From NCBI GenBank assembly GCA_004796425.1, contig QZLB01000039.1, positions 1 through 51,843 on the forward strand: a stretch of DNA of 51,843 nucleotides. The letters are read 5' to 3'. Source of the stretch: Desulfobulbaceae bacterium (GTDB taxonomy: Bacteria; Desulfobacterota; Desulfobulbia; Desulfobulbales; Desulfocapsaceae). A program made the position numbers and the translations under genes. This document shows, piece after piece, positions 35,851 through 42,870 of the stretch. Under the pieces are notes generated by a model. It was not told the origin of the DNA and ran no database searches. It was given only the letters and a program-made list of their open reading frames with translations. The first letter of the stretch is position 1, and each line of letters begins with the position of its first letter.

Positions 35851-35882
35851 CACCACTCAAACCAGTTAGGGTTTGAGTGGTG
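35851..35882 (-). terminator. Perfect 12-bp hairpin after cooS
   Basis: CACCACTCAAAC (35851-35862) and GTTTGAGTGGTG (35871-35882) are exact complements around an 8-base loop. It sits 11 bases after the cooS stop and 25 bases before the start of the small hypothetical gene. On the minus strand no T-run follows, so it may be a processing, stabilising or partial-termination hairpin that sets the level of the downstream gene relative to cooS. Confidence 0.6.
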
Positions 35883-35892
35883 ATACAATTCC

Positions 35893-37854
35893 TTACGCAT
35901 TGGCCTCAAGGGCCCTTCTGTCAGCCATGTCAAGTAACACTCGTTCGCGTGCTTTGTCAATCCCCAGTGCCTGGCGCTTCTTATCGATGTGTTCAATCAT
36001 CAGTCGAGCCATTTCCTGCGGTGTATCGGCAAAGCCCCATTTGCCAAAACCCTTTTCTGCCAGATCACTAAACAGATGTTTCTCAAACCGAGTATCGGGT
36101 GTAATCGGAAAGGTGTGGCCAAATACGGTAAACACCCCAGAGGCGACAAAGTACTGCCCGATGGCAATGGCTTTTTCACTCATCCACTCAGGAGCACAAC
36201 CGGCAACCGGTAAATCAGCAATCGAGTCTCCTAACCCCCCAGTGGCTACCATCTCAGAGACCGCCATCAAAATCCTGCTATTATCAACACAGGAACCAAG
36301 CCCGAGAACTGGCGGAATACCGACTGTTTCACATACCTCAGCAAGTCCTTCTCCTGCCAGAGAAGCGGCACCCGGAGTGGTGAGCCCTACTTTTGCCAAC
36401 GCCATCTGAGAGCATCCGGTCTGAACAACCAGTACATCGTTTTTGATTAATTCTCGAACCAGCTCAACATGTGAAAAGTCCTGTTTCGAGCGTGGATTCG
36501 TACAACCGACAACACCGGCTACTCCGCGAATTCGTCCGTTAATAATATTATCATTAAGGGGAGTATAACCACCCCTGAAAGAGCCACCAAGCATATACTT
36601 GATGTACTCATGGGAAAAACCATGGACACCTTTAGCAACTTTTCGGGGAATCTCAATTGTCTTGCCACGGTTTTTGAATCTGCTGATTGCCTTGATGATA
36701 ATGGCATCGGTGCACTTGAGCGGGTCATGTTCATCAAGCTCAATGTGCAGGGCACCCTCGATTTTTGCCCGATAGTTGGTGGTAATAAACTCGGTATCAT
36801 AACAACCGGCAACTTTATGTAGGTCCTGCTTGATACATTGAATATCAACCGTCATGGCATCGACCGCACCGGTAACCAGGGCCGCTTCGGTGGAAGAGAA
36901 ATTCCCTGCGTGAGGGACACCATGGCGGGATAAAACGTCAAGACCAGAGCAGCACATCCCGACAAGATTGATGCCCTTGGCACCAGCATCAGTCGCCATT
37001 TTTTTGACCGAAGGGGCTTCCGATGAGATGATCATTGCTTCCAACAGAATTGGCTCATGGCCATGTACGATGATATTCACAAAATCTTCTTTCAGCACCC
37101 CTAAATCAACCGTAACTTCAACGGGGGCCGGAGTACCAAATAAGATGTCTGAAATATCAGTTGAAACCATTGAGCCACCCCAGCCATCAGCAAGCGCGGT
37201 CCTGGAAATCTGTTTGGTTATATTTTCATAATCCTGATCGACTCCGATTGCCGAGCGGTGCATCATCTCCATGATTTCCCGCATCGCTCCACGTGGGACA
37301 ATTCCCTCTTTTCGCCAAAGCTCCAGAGTCTTTTCCGGAACCCTTTTAACCAGGGGAATCTCACCTTCAACCTGGGTGTACGTTCTTTCCAGTTCCTGAT
37401 AAACATCCCGCGCAATTTCCTTGACGGATCGATCTTCCACCGCAATATCAAGTGACAGGGCTACCTCACGTAATTTCATCGTATCTTTGATTTTAAAATC
37501 AATAACGGTTCCTTCTATTACCCCTTTGAACAGCTCAAGCATAGCCATTCCGTGATCAGTGTGTGCTGCGGTACCCGCAGCCACCATTCTGCCAAAGTTT
37601 CGCGCTCCGATGGTATCAATGGTCGCACCACATACCCCAACTTTTTTATAGGGATCGTTAGGGTTCAATCTGCAGGGCCCCATAGCACAATGTTTACAGC
37701 AGGCAGAATCAGCCCCGATCGGGCATGGTTTTACATCTTCTGCCCGATCAAAGAAGAGTTCCACCCCGTCCCGTCTGGCTTTTTCTATCATTTGCTGAGT
37801 GGATTCACAGATCGTTATATCTTCAGGTCTGACAATTTGCTTTGGTTTGGCCAT
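35893..37854 (-). CDS. cooS: Anaerobic carbon monoxide dehydrogenase, catalytic subunit CooS
   Basis: 653 aa, normal for CooS. It catalyses reversible CO + H2O to CO2 with two electrons. Cluster D and B ligands are C44, C52, C53, C56, C61 and C75 (CPIGADSACCKHCAMGPC). The nickel-iron C-cluster ligands are all present: His in VHGHEP, and Cys in GMCCSGLDV, VDIQCIKQ, GVVGCTNPR, QTGCSQMAL and LGSCVDNSR. AGGAGG lies 6 bases before the ATG. No CooC nickel chaperone, CooF ferredoxin or acetyl-CoA synthase gene is next to it, so it is a solitary CODH. A 37-base perfect palindrome with a Fur-like core lies 65-101 bases upstream. Together with MetF/MetV/Hdr, it points to one-carbon metabolism by the Wood-Ljungdahl pathway. 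Confidence 0.96.
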   Translation of the reverse strand: MAKPKQIVRPEDITICESTQQMIEKARRDGVELFFDRAEDVKPCPIGADSACCKHCAMGPCRLNPNDPYKKVGVCGATIDTIGARNFGRMVAAGTAAHTDHGMAMLELFKGVIEGTVIDFKIKDTMKLREVALSLDIAVEDRSVKEIARDVYQELERTYTQVEGEIPLVKRVPEKTLELWRKEGIVPRGAMREIMEMMHRSAIGVDQDYENITKQISRTALADGWGGSMVSTDISDILFGTPAPVEVTVDLGVLKEDFVNIIVHGHEPILLEAMIISSEAPSVKKMATDAGAKGINLVGMCCSGLDVLSRHGVPHAGNFSSTEAALVTGAVDAMTVDIQCIKQDLHKVAGCYDTEFITTNYRAKIEGALHIELDEHDPLKCTDAIIIKAISRFKNRGKTIEIPRKVAKGVHGFSHEYIKYMLGGSFRGGYTPLNDNIINGRIRGVAGVVGCTNPRSKQDFSHVELVRELIKNDVLVVQTGCSQMALAKVGLTTPGAASLAGEGLAEVCETVGIPPVLGLGSCVDNSRILMAVSEMVATGGLGDSIADLPVAGCAPEWMSEKAIAIGQYFVASGVFTVFGHTFPITPDTRFEKHLFSDLAEKGFGKWGFADTPQEMARLMIEHIDKKRQALGIDKARERVLLDMADRRALEANA

Positions 37855-37918
37855 TATTACCTCCTGCCACCTTGTTATTCGATGGCTTTTTCACTGATTG
37901 AACGACAGTAGAGACAAA

Positions 37919-37955
37919 AAAAGGATAAGTGAGAATTATTCTCACTTATCCTTTT
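37919..37955. promoter_or_regulatory. 37-base perfect palindrome with Fur-box-like core between ychF-like gene and cooS
   Basis: The 18-base arms are exact complements around one central base (37937). The core TGAGAAT-T-ATTCTCA (37930-37944) is a 7-1-7 element close to the Fur box TGATAAT-N-ATTATCA. Read on the minus strand the hairpin is followed by seven T, which is what an intrinsic terminator of the upstream YchF-like gene needs. Either or both uses are possible; as an operator it lies 65 bases before the cooS start. Confidence 0.65.
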
Positions 37956-37963
37956 ATAATACC

Positions 37964-37976
37964 GCCACATTGTGGC
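37964..37976. promoter_or_regulatory. 13-base palindrome GCCACA-T-TGTGGC upstream of cooS
   Basis: A second symmetric element, 8 bases from the large palindrome, 110 bases before cooS and 125 bases after the end of the YchF-like gene. Size and form suit a dimeric regulator of the CRP/FNR or TetR kind; the half-site is not one I can assign. Confidence 0.3.
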
Positions 37977-38100
37977 AGTGTCAAACCAAATTTACCGCTT
38001 AACGAAAAAAAATAAACCGTAACTCAAGCGCTTAAAACCAACATGATGCTTCAGAAAAACGAAAATAATCTCTAAAGTTTTCTCCTCAATCTGCTGTTAT

Positions 38101-39171
38101 TCAAACGGCAAATCGGATATTCAGGATATCACCGTCAACCACGATATAATCTTTGCCCTGCACATACATCTTACCTTGCTTCTTCAACTCCGCTTCGCTA
38201 CCGGCTTCCATCAATTCCTCATATTTCATCACTTCAGCTCGAATAAAGCCTTTTTGCAGATCTGAATGAATTGCACCCGCAGCCACCGGTGCCGGTGAAC
38301 CCGATCGTACCAGCCAATGGTGAACTTCCTCGGGGCCAACCGTAAAGAATGAGATTCTACCAAGCGCCTCAAGACAGAGTCGGGTTAACTTGCCAAGCGC
38401 AGGCTCATCAATACCCAGATCTTCGAGAAATTCGTTTCGCTCTTCTGCACTTTCCAGCAACGCAATCTCCGACTCAACCTGGGCCGAAACCAGCATTGCC
38501 TTGATGTTTTGCGGTTCACAATGGACTTTTGCCTCACTGAGGAGTTCATTTGAGTCGAGTTGCGACTCATCAACATTAAAGGCGACGATCATCTCCTTGC
38601 GCGTAATAAAAGGGTAACTGCGAATGAGCAATTCTTCATCCTCAGCCAACTCCATCAACCTCAGCGGCTTTTCATTTTCCAGCTCGACCTGCATTTTTTT
38701 CATTAACTCAAGTTCCTTGAGCTGTTTGTCATCTTTGATTTTTTTGATCTGGGTCTCGAGTCTTTCAATGCGTTTTTCGACAAAAATCTGATCATGCATC
38801 AGTAATTCTGCATTCACCATTTCCAAATCCCGTATTGCATCAACTGAACCGGCAGTATGGTAAACCGCATCATCGGTAAAACTGCGAACCACATGGCAAA
38901 TGGCATCTACATCGCTGATATCCCGAAAAATCTCACCTTTAGCGATGGTTTCCTGTTCAATTTTTGGCAGCAGCATCAAGTCGATACGAGCATGTGTCTG
39001 CTTCTTCGGGCTGTACATTGTAACCAGCTCGTCAAATCGTGGATCGATGATATCAGCGGTACCGGGAATCGGTTTCGCTGCACCACTTGTCTCCTTTATT
39101 TCACTACCGGTCAGAACCTGGAAAAGCGTTTTTTTACCGGTTTGTGGTAAGCCAATAATTCCAATCTTCAT
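38101..39171 (-). CDS. YchF-like GTPase paralogue with altered G motifs
   Basis: 356 aa, close to the 363 of YchF. The C-terminal TGS/DUF933 part is well conserved (FFTVGPEEVHHW, AAGAIHSDLQKGFIRAEV, GKDYIVVDGDILNIRF). The G domain differs: the P-loop is GLPQTGKKT (Lys where Ser/Thr is usual), and the switch-II DxxG motif of YchF (VDIAGLVKGAS) is replaced by LMLLPKIEQET. VAFNVDES replaces the NxxE-type base-recognition segment. A long coiled coil lies at about 125-175. So nucleotide binding may remain but normal hydrolysis is doubtful. YchF proteins bind ribosomes and act in stress responses. It is monocistronic and followed by the strong palindrome at 37919. Confidence 0.85.
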   Translation of the reverse strand: MKIGIIGLPQTGKKTLFQVLTGSEIKETSGAAKPIPGTADIIDPRFDELVTMYSPKKQTHARIDLMLLPKIEQETIAKGEIFRDISDVDAICHVVRSFTDDAVYHTAGSVDAIRDLEMVNAELLMHDQIFVEKRIERLETQIKKIKDDKQLKELELMKKMQVELENEKPLRLMELAEDEELLIRSYPFITRKEMIVAFNVDESQLDSNELLSEAKVHCEPQNIKAMLVSAQVESEIALLESAEERNEFLEDLGIDEPALGKLTRLCLEALGRISFFTVGPEEVHHWLVRSGSPAPVAAGAIHSDLQKGFIRAEVMKYEELMEAGSEAELKKQGKMYVQGKDYIVVDGDILNIRFAV

Positions 39172-39389
39172 CTCAACCTCTTTTCTCTACCCAAAATGTA
39201 TCAGCAGCGGTGCTTTCTCACTATTCAGTTAATCGTATATTCAGATGCACGCACCTCAGTTCGGCTGTGCGACTATATACTATATTAACAGAAAAGGCGA
39301 TTGATAGATGAACTGCATTATTTCAATTGTGATCCTCCTGGACCTCGATGTTCCGATTACTTTTTCTTTGAACTACACCCACAATCTAT

Positions 39390-39418
39390 TTGACCATCCC
39401 GGTCACTAAGGATACATT
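39390..39418 (+). promoter_or_regulatory. Predicted sigma-70 promoter for the ferredoxin-rubrerythrin operon
   Basis: TTGACC (39390-39395), a 17-base spacer and TACATT (39413-39418) predict transcription start near 39425, 58 bases before the ferredoxin ATG. The inverted repeat TGACC-ATCCC-GGTCA (39391-39405) overlaps the -35 and could be a repressor site. The rest of the 311-base gap 39172-39482 shows no gene. Confidence 0.5.
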
Positions 39419-39482
39419 GAGCGCTGGTGGTTGGATGTTGTGATATCATACGCTTCTGAACAAACCAAATAAGGAGAATCAG

Positions 39483-39674
39483 ATGAAAGTAACCATAACC
39501 AGCCAATGTATGGGAGACCGCAACTGCAATAAACTCTGCCCCGAAATCTTCGAATATGACGAAGATCAGCTGTTATCCATTGTTAAGGTAGATGAGATTC
39601 CTGATCACCTCAAGGACATCGTCCGACAGGCCGCCCTTGAATGCGGGGCCGATGCCATCGAAGTAGAAGAGTAG
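39483..39674 (+). CDS. Small [4Fe-4S] ferredoxin with an Asp in place of one Cys
   Basis: 63 aa. The cluster ligands are C9, D12, C15, C19 (QCMGDRNCNKLCP) and C54 (ECGADAI). The second ligand position holds Asp instead of Cys, as in Pyrococcus furiosus ferredoxin (C11-D14-C17-C56 pattern), where the cluster switches easily between [3Fe-4S] and [4Fe-4S]. Size matches single-cluster ferredoxins. AAGGAG lies 7 bases before the ATG. It is 10 bases upstream of rubrerythrin and is likely its electron donor or an oxygen- or redox-responsive carrier in the same operon. Confidence 0.88.
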   Translation: MKVTITSQCMGDRNCNKLCPEIFEYDEDQLLSIVKVDEIPDHLKDIVRQAALECGADAIEVEE

Positions 39675-39684
39675 AGGCAGCCCA

Positions 39685-40260
39685 ATGGCCGCCTTTAAAG
39701 AGAGTCGGACCGCCCGAAATATTCTGACTGCCTTCAGTGCAGAGGCGCAGGCTCGCACCCGTTATAACTTCTTCGCCCGCCGGGCTGAAGATGATGGGTA
39801 CATCCAAATTGCCAGAATCTTTGACGAAACTGCTGATCAGGAATACGAGCATGCGTTGCGCTTTTTTAAGTTTTTTAATGGTGGAGAACTGGAGATTTCC
39901 TGGCCGTTTCCGGCAGGTGTCATAGAGGACACCCACGCCAACCTGCTTTCATCGGCTGAACTCGAGCGATACGTGCATGAGGAAATGTACCGGCAGTTTG
40001 CGGTAATTGCTGAGCAGGAAGGTTATCAACGAGCGGCTGACACCTTCGATGCCATCTCAAACTCTGAGCGTCAGCACGAAACCACCTTTCGCCAACTGGC
40101 TCAGAACATCGAACAGGAACGACTGTTTTCAAGAGAAAGCGCGCAGGACTGGAGATGTTTGGGATGTGGCTATATTCATCATGGCAGGAGCGCTCCTGAA
40201 AAATGCCCGGCCTGCGTCAGACCCCAGGGCTATTTTGAGCCATTTGCGCCAGTCATTTAA
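39685..40260 (+). CDS. Rubrerythrin
   Basis: 191 aa. Four-helix diiron domain with ligands E20, E53, H56 (DQEYEH), a Glu near 100, and E128, H131 (SERQHE); then a rubredoxin-like domain with C158-x2-C161 and C174-x2-C177 (CLGCGY, CPACVRP). Rubrerythrin reduces hydrogen peroxide in anaerobes with electrons from a rubredoxin or reductase. The order diiron-rubredoxin is the classical one, and the length is normal. Ten bases after the ferredoxin, thus the same transcript, which ends at the strong hairpin at 40263-40299. Confidence 0.95.
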   Translation: MAAFKESRTARNILTAFSAEAQARTRYNFFARRAEDDGYIQIARIFDETADQEYEHALRFFKFFNGGELEISWPFPAGVIEDTHANLLSSAELERYVHEEMYRQFAVIAEQEGYQRAADTFDAISNSERQHETTFRQLAQNIEQERLFSRESAQDWRCLGCGYIHHGRSAPEKCPACVRPQGYFEPFAPVI

Positions 40261-40262
40261 CA

Positions 40263-40299
40263 CCGGGCTCACCGCCATTTGAACAGGTGGTGAGCCCGG
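40263..40299. terminator. Bidirectional hairpin between convergent genes
   Basis: CCGGGCTCACCGCC and GGTGGTGAGCCCGG form a 14-bp stem (one G-T pair) around a 9-base loop, immediately after the rubrerythrin stop and 7 bases after the stop of the minus-strand gene at 40307. GC-rich, symmetric and placed between two converging genes, it probably ends both transcripts, though neither side has a real T-run. Confidence 0.7.
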
Positions 40300-40306
40300 A
40301 GCTGAT

Positions 40307-41104
40307 TTATGGCTGATGGTTGGCCGCGATTTTCCCAAACATCTGGCTCAACCCCGCTCCCAACGTAAAAAGGGCGTTGATATCGACATGGGAGCTGGCA
40401 CTTTTATCGAAATGAATATTGAGGGCTGACTCGATCCCTTCCATCGGATGGTAGTAGCTGATCAAGACTGGCAGCTTGGGAAATACCGGTAATATGACCG
40501 ACACATCTGCATCCTGATAACCGATTGTTTCCTGCCCCTGAAACAGACTCACAATATCATTGAAAAGGGCCGGATAGCGATCCGCTACCTGTCGCAATGG
40601 CTCCTCAGCCCTTTTCTGAAACAGAGGATAATATTCCCAACCCGCTGGTATATCCCTGAACGATATCCACTCTCCGATAACCGGTGCTCGTGACGCGTTG
40701 AGCACGTAACAAGTAAAGGGGTTAATGAGCCAGGGGATAATATGAATATCTGAAAAGAAATCCCCCTCGCGATCAATCGCAAAATCTTTGCCAAGAATCT
40801 TGATAACCAACCGGCCCGCATCGATTAAGCCACCGGTCCGGAGTGCTGCGTCCGCAAAATCCAAACCAATAATCCGATTACGTGTGTCAACGTCTTGCTC
40901 TGACATCTCAATCAACGGCGGGGATGCATTACACGGCTCACTGTTTTCTAACAAATCGACAGGCAATCGTGGGCACGCCTCTTTTGAACGCCTCCCCTGG
41001 AACACATAACTCGCGAAAGCAAGACAGGTCTTCTCACCACATTCGCCACAATTGGATTTATCCAATTGTGAGAATATGTCCATCACTGTCGTTGGTTTTG
41101 TCAT
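40307..41104 (-). CDS. Fe-S cluster / DUF3786 protein
   Basis: 265 aa from ATG 41102-41104; start sites here are weak (a TTG 24 bases up and an ATG at 41083 are alternatives). The N-terminus has the [4Fe-4S] motif NCGECGEKTCLAFA...ACP, as in the small subunit of the acetyl-CoA decarbonylase/corrinoid proteins (AcsC/CdhE N-terminal domain) and other Fe-S proteins. The rest matches the DUF3786 domain (GREGDFFSDIHIIPWLI-like stretch, PVIGEWISFRDIPAG). Such proteins are frequent in anaerobes with corrinoid or Wood-Ljungdahl metabolism; function unknown. It follows gltA by 47 bases and may be cotranscribed. Confidence 0.75.
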   Translation of the reverse strand: MTKPTTVMDIFSQLDKSNCGECGEKTCLAFASYVFQGRRSKEACPRLPVDLLENSEPCNASPPLIEMSEQDVDTRNRIIGLDFADAALRTGGLIDAGRLVIKILGKDFAIDREGDFFSDIHIIPWLINPFTCYVLNASRAPVIGEWISFRDIPAGWEYYPLFQKRAEEPLRQVADRYPALFNDIVSLFQGQETIGYQDADVSVILPVFPKLPVLISYYHPMEGIESALNIHFDKSASSHVDINALFTLGAGLSQMFGKIAANHQP

Positions 41105-41151
41105 TGCAGCGACGACCGGGATCAGCAAATTAGTGTTTCTGGTTAAGGATA

Positions 41152-42438
41152 TTATCGCTCATCAAGTGGAACGAATTTCCGTTCGTTTTTCCCGGTGTAG
41201 ATTTGGCGCGGTCTTGATATTCGTTGATTGTGCTCCAGCAATTCCCGCCAATTCGAGATCCAACCAGGCATTCGACCGATGGCAAACATGACCGTGTACA
41301 TATCCAGTGGTATGCCGATGGCCCGAAGCAGAATACCTGAGTAGAAGTCAACATTGGGATACAGGTTACGTTCCTTAAAGTAGTCATCCTTTAAGGTCTT
41401 TTCTTCAAGCTCTATCGCAATTTCGAGCAGTGGATCATCTTTTTTGAGCTCGTCGAGCACCTCGTACACTCTTTTCTTCAATATGATTGATCGGGGATCG
41501 AAGTTTTTGTATACCCGGTGACCAAATCCCATCAGTTTGTAATCACTATTTTTTTCCTTGGCTTTGTCGAGATAAAAATTGATCGATTTACCCGATGTTT
41601 TAATATCACTAAGCATCCGGATAACTGCAGCATTTGCCCCACCATGCAGAGGTCCCCACAATGCACAAACCCCGGCTGCAACAGAGCTGAAAAGATTTGC
41701 CCGGGAGCTACCAACCACCCGAACCGTCGAGGTGGAACAATTCTGCTCATGATCAGCATGCAGGACCAGAAAAAGTTTGAGAGCTCGTTCAATTACCGGA
41801 CTTGCAGCATATTCCTGATAGGGTTCAGAGAACATCATATGCAGAAAATTGCCGCAATATGTCAGATTTGGATTGGGGTGGTTAAATGGTTTTCCCGCAG
41901 CCATTCGATAAGAAAACGCACTGATCGTCCTGACCTTCGAGAGCAGCAGCGCAGCAGTCCGATCAAACTCCGGACCTTCTGAATGTACATCCAAAACTTC
42001 AGGGTGAAAGCAGGAAACCAGATTGAGCATCGCCGAGAGAATTGCCATGGGAGGCGAAGACTTTGGAAAGCCGGAAAAATGATGTTCGAGGTTTGTATGA
42101 ATCGGCGCATGTTCAGCTATTTGCTGGCGAAACGAGAGAAGCTGCTTTTCGGTCGGCAGTTCACCATAGAGAATGAGATAAGCCGTTTCGACAAATGTTG
42201 CTTTTTCAGCAAGTTCCTCAATCGGATAACCACGATACCGCAGGATGCCTTTTGCGCCATCTACATAGGTGATTGATGAAAAGCATGAACCGGTATTGCC
42301 GAAGCCCTGATCCATCGTAATGATTCCTGACTGGGCACGAAGCTTTTGGATATCAACACAGGTCTCGTTTTCGGAACCTGTAAAAACATCAAGCTCATAT
42401 TCTTCTGAACCAATAGTCAGCGTAGCTTTATCAGTCAT
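41152..42438 (-). CDS. gltA: Citrate synthase (type II)
   Basis: 428 aa, the length of the proteobacterial hexameric enzyme. It condenses acetyl-CoA and oxaloacetate. Catalytic residues are visible: His in LHADHEQNCSTSTVR, His in GPLHGGANAA and GFGHRVYKNFDPR, and Asp in NVDFYSGI. An N-terminal extension (to about residue 40) corresponds to the beta domain that holds the NADH regulatory site in type II enzymes. AAGGAG 6 bases before the ATG. The gene overlaps the end of a 62-codon ORF by 8 bases, pointing to translational coupling. Confidence 0.95.
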   Translation of the reverse strand: MTDKATLTIGSEEYELDVFTGSENETCVDIQKLRAQSGIITMDQGFGNTGSCFSSITYVDGAKGILRYRGYPIEELAEKATFVETAYLILYGELPTEKQLLSFRQQIAEHAPIHTNLEHHFSGFPKSSPPMAILSAMLNLVSCFHPEVLDVHSEGPEFDRTAALLLSKVRTISAFSYRMAAGKPFNHPNPNLTYCGNFLHMMFSEPYQEYAASPVIERALKLFLVLHADHEQNCSTSTVRVVGSSRANLFSSVAAGVCALWGPLHGGANAAVIRMLSDIKTSGKSINFYLDKAKEKNSDYKLMGFGHRVYKNFDPRSIILKKRVYEVLDELKKDDPLLEIAIELEEKTLKDDYFKERNLYPNVDFYSGILLRAIGIPLDMYTVMFAIGRMPGWISNWRELLEHNQRISRPRQIYTGKNERKFVPLDER

Positions 42439-42619
42439 TGTTTCTCCTTGTATATGATTTTCCTGTCAGTGCTTCACAGGCAACGTAATGATCTGAGCAT
42501 ACAGATAATAATGATTCGCAAAATTTCAACTGATTGATCCGATCAACGAGATCTCCAAATACGCAATAATCCCTTTCGGCCAATCCTGCAGGACAGCTCT
42601 GAAACATTACGTTGTTCAT
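42431..42619 (-). CDS. Small Cys-rich ORF overlapping gltA start
   Basis: 62 aa, not recognised. Reasons to believe in it: AGGAAGG lies 7 bases before its ATG (42617-42619), it ends inside the first codons of gltA (8-base overlap), which is a common coupling arrangement, and it has five Cys at positions 9, 19, 34, 41 and 48 (SCPAG, DYCVFGD, KFCESLLSVCSDHYVACEAL) that could bind a metal or Fe-S centre. No membrane segment. Against it: there is no known family and no conservation test could be done here. Confidence 0.5.
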   Translation of the reverse strand: MNNVMFQSCPAGLAERDYCVFGDLVDRINQLKFCESLLSVCSDHYVACEALTGKSYTRRNND

Positions 42620-42731
42620 TCAGTAACCTTCCTCACCCGTTTGGCCTTCTCCATTAGCATGATCAGCGCGTAAACAGTTTGGGGGAATAGGTTTTTAGGG
42701 AATAATTTTCATCCCTGTTTTGGACCTAGGA

Positions 42732-42750
42732 GAACAATTGAGAATTGTTC
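42732..42750. promoter_or_regulatory. Palindrome GAACAATT-GAG-AATTGTTC upstream of the gltA unit
   Basis: Perfect 8-base arms and a 3-base centre lie 113 bases before the small Cys-rich ORF and 121 bases after the sensor kinase stop on the same strand. The 251-base gap 42620-42870 shows no other element of note except a direct repeat GGGAATA (42684-42690 and 42698-42704 approximately). Operator or RNA hairpin cannot be distinguished. Confidence 0.35.
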
Positions 42751-42870
42751 ACGACCCATAGGAAGGTGAAAGGAATCCTCCCATCAAGAAATCAATGGTT
42801 TCCGCGATTGTGTTCAGATGAACCTGATTCCTGGATAAGGATACAAGCAAAGATGGTAGCATGCAGGTTA

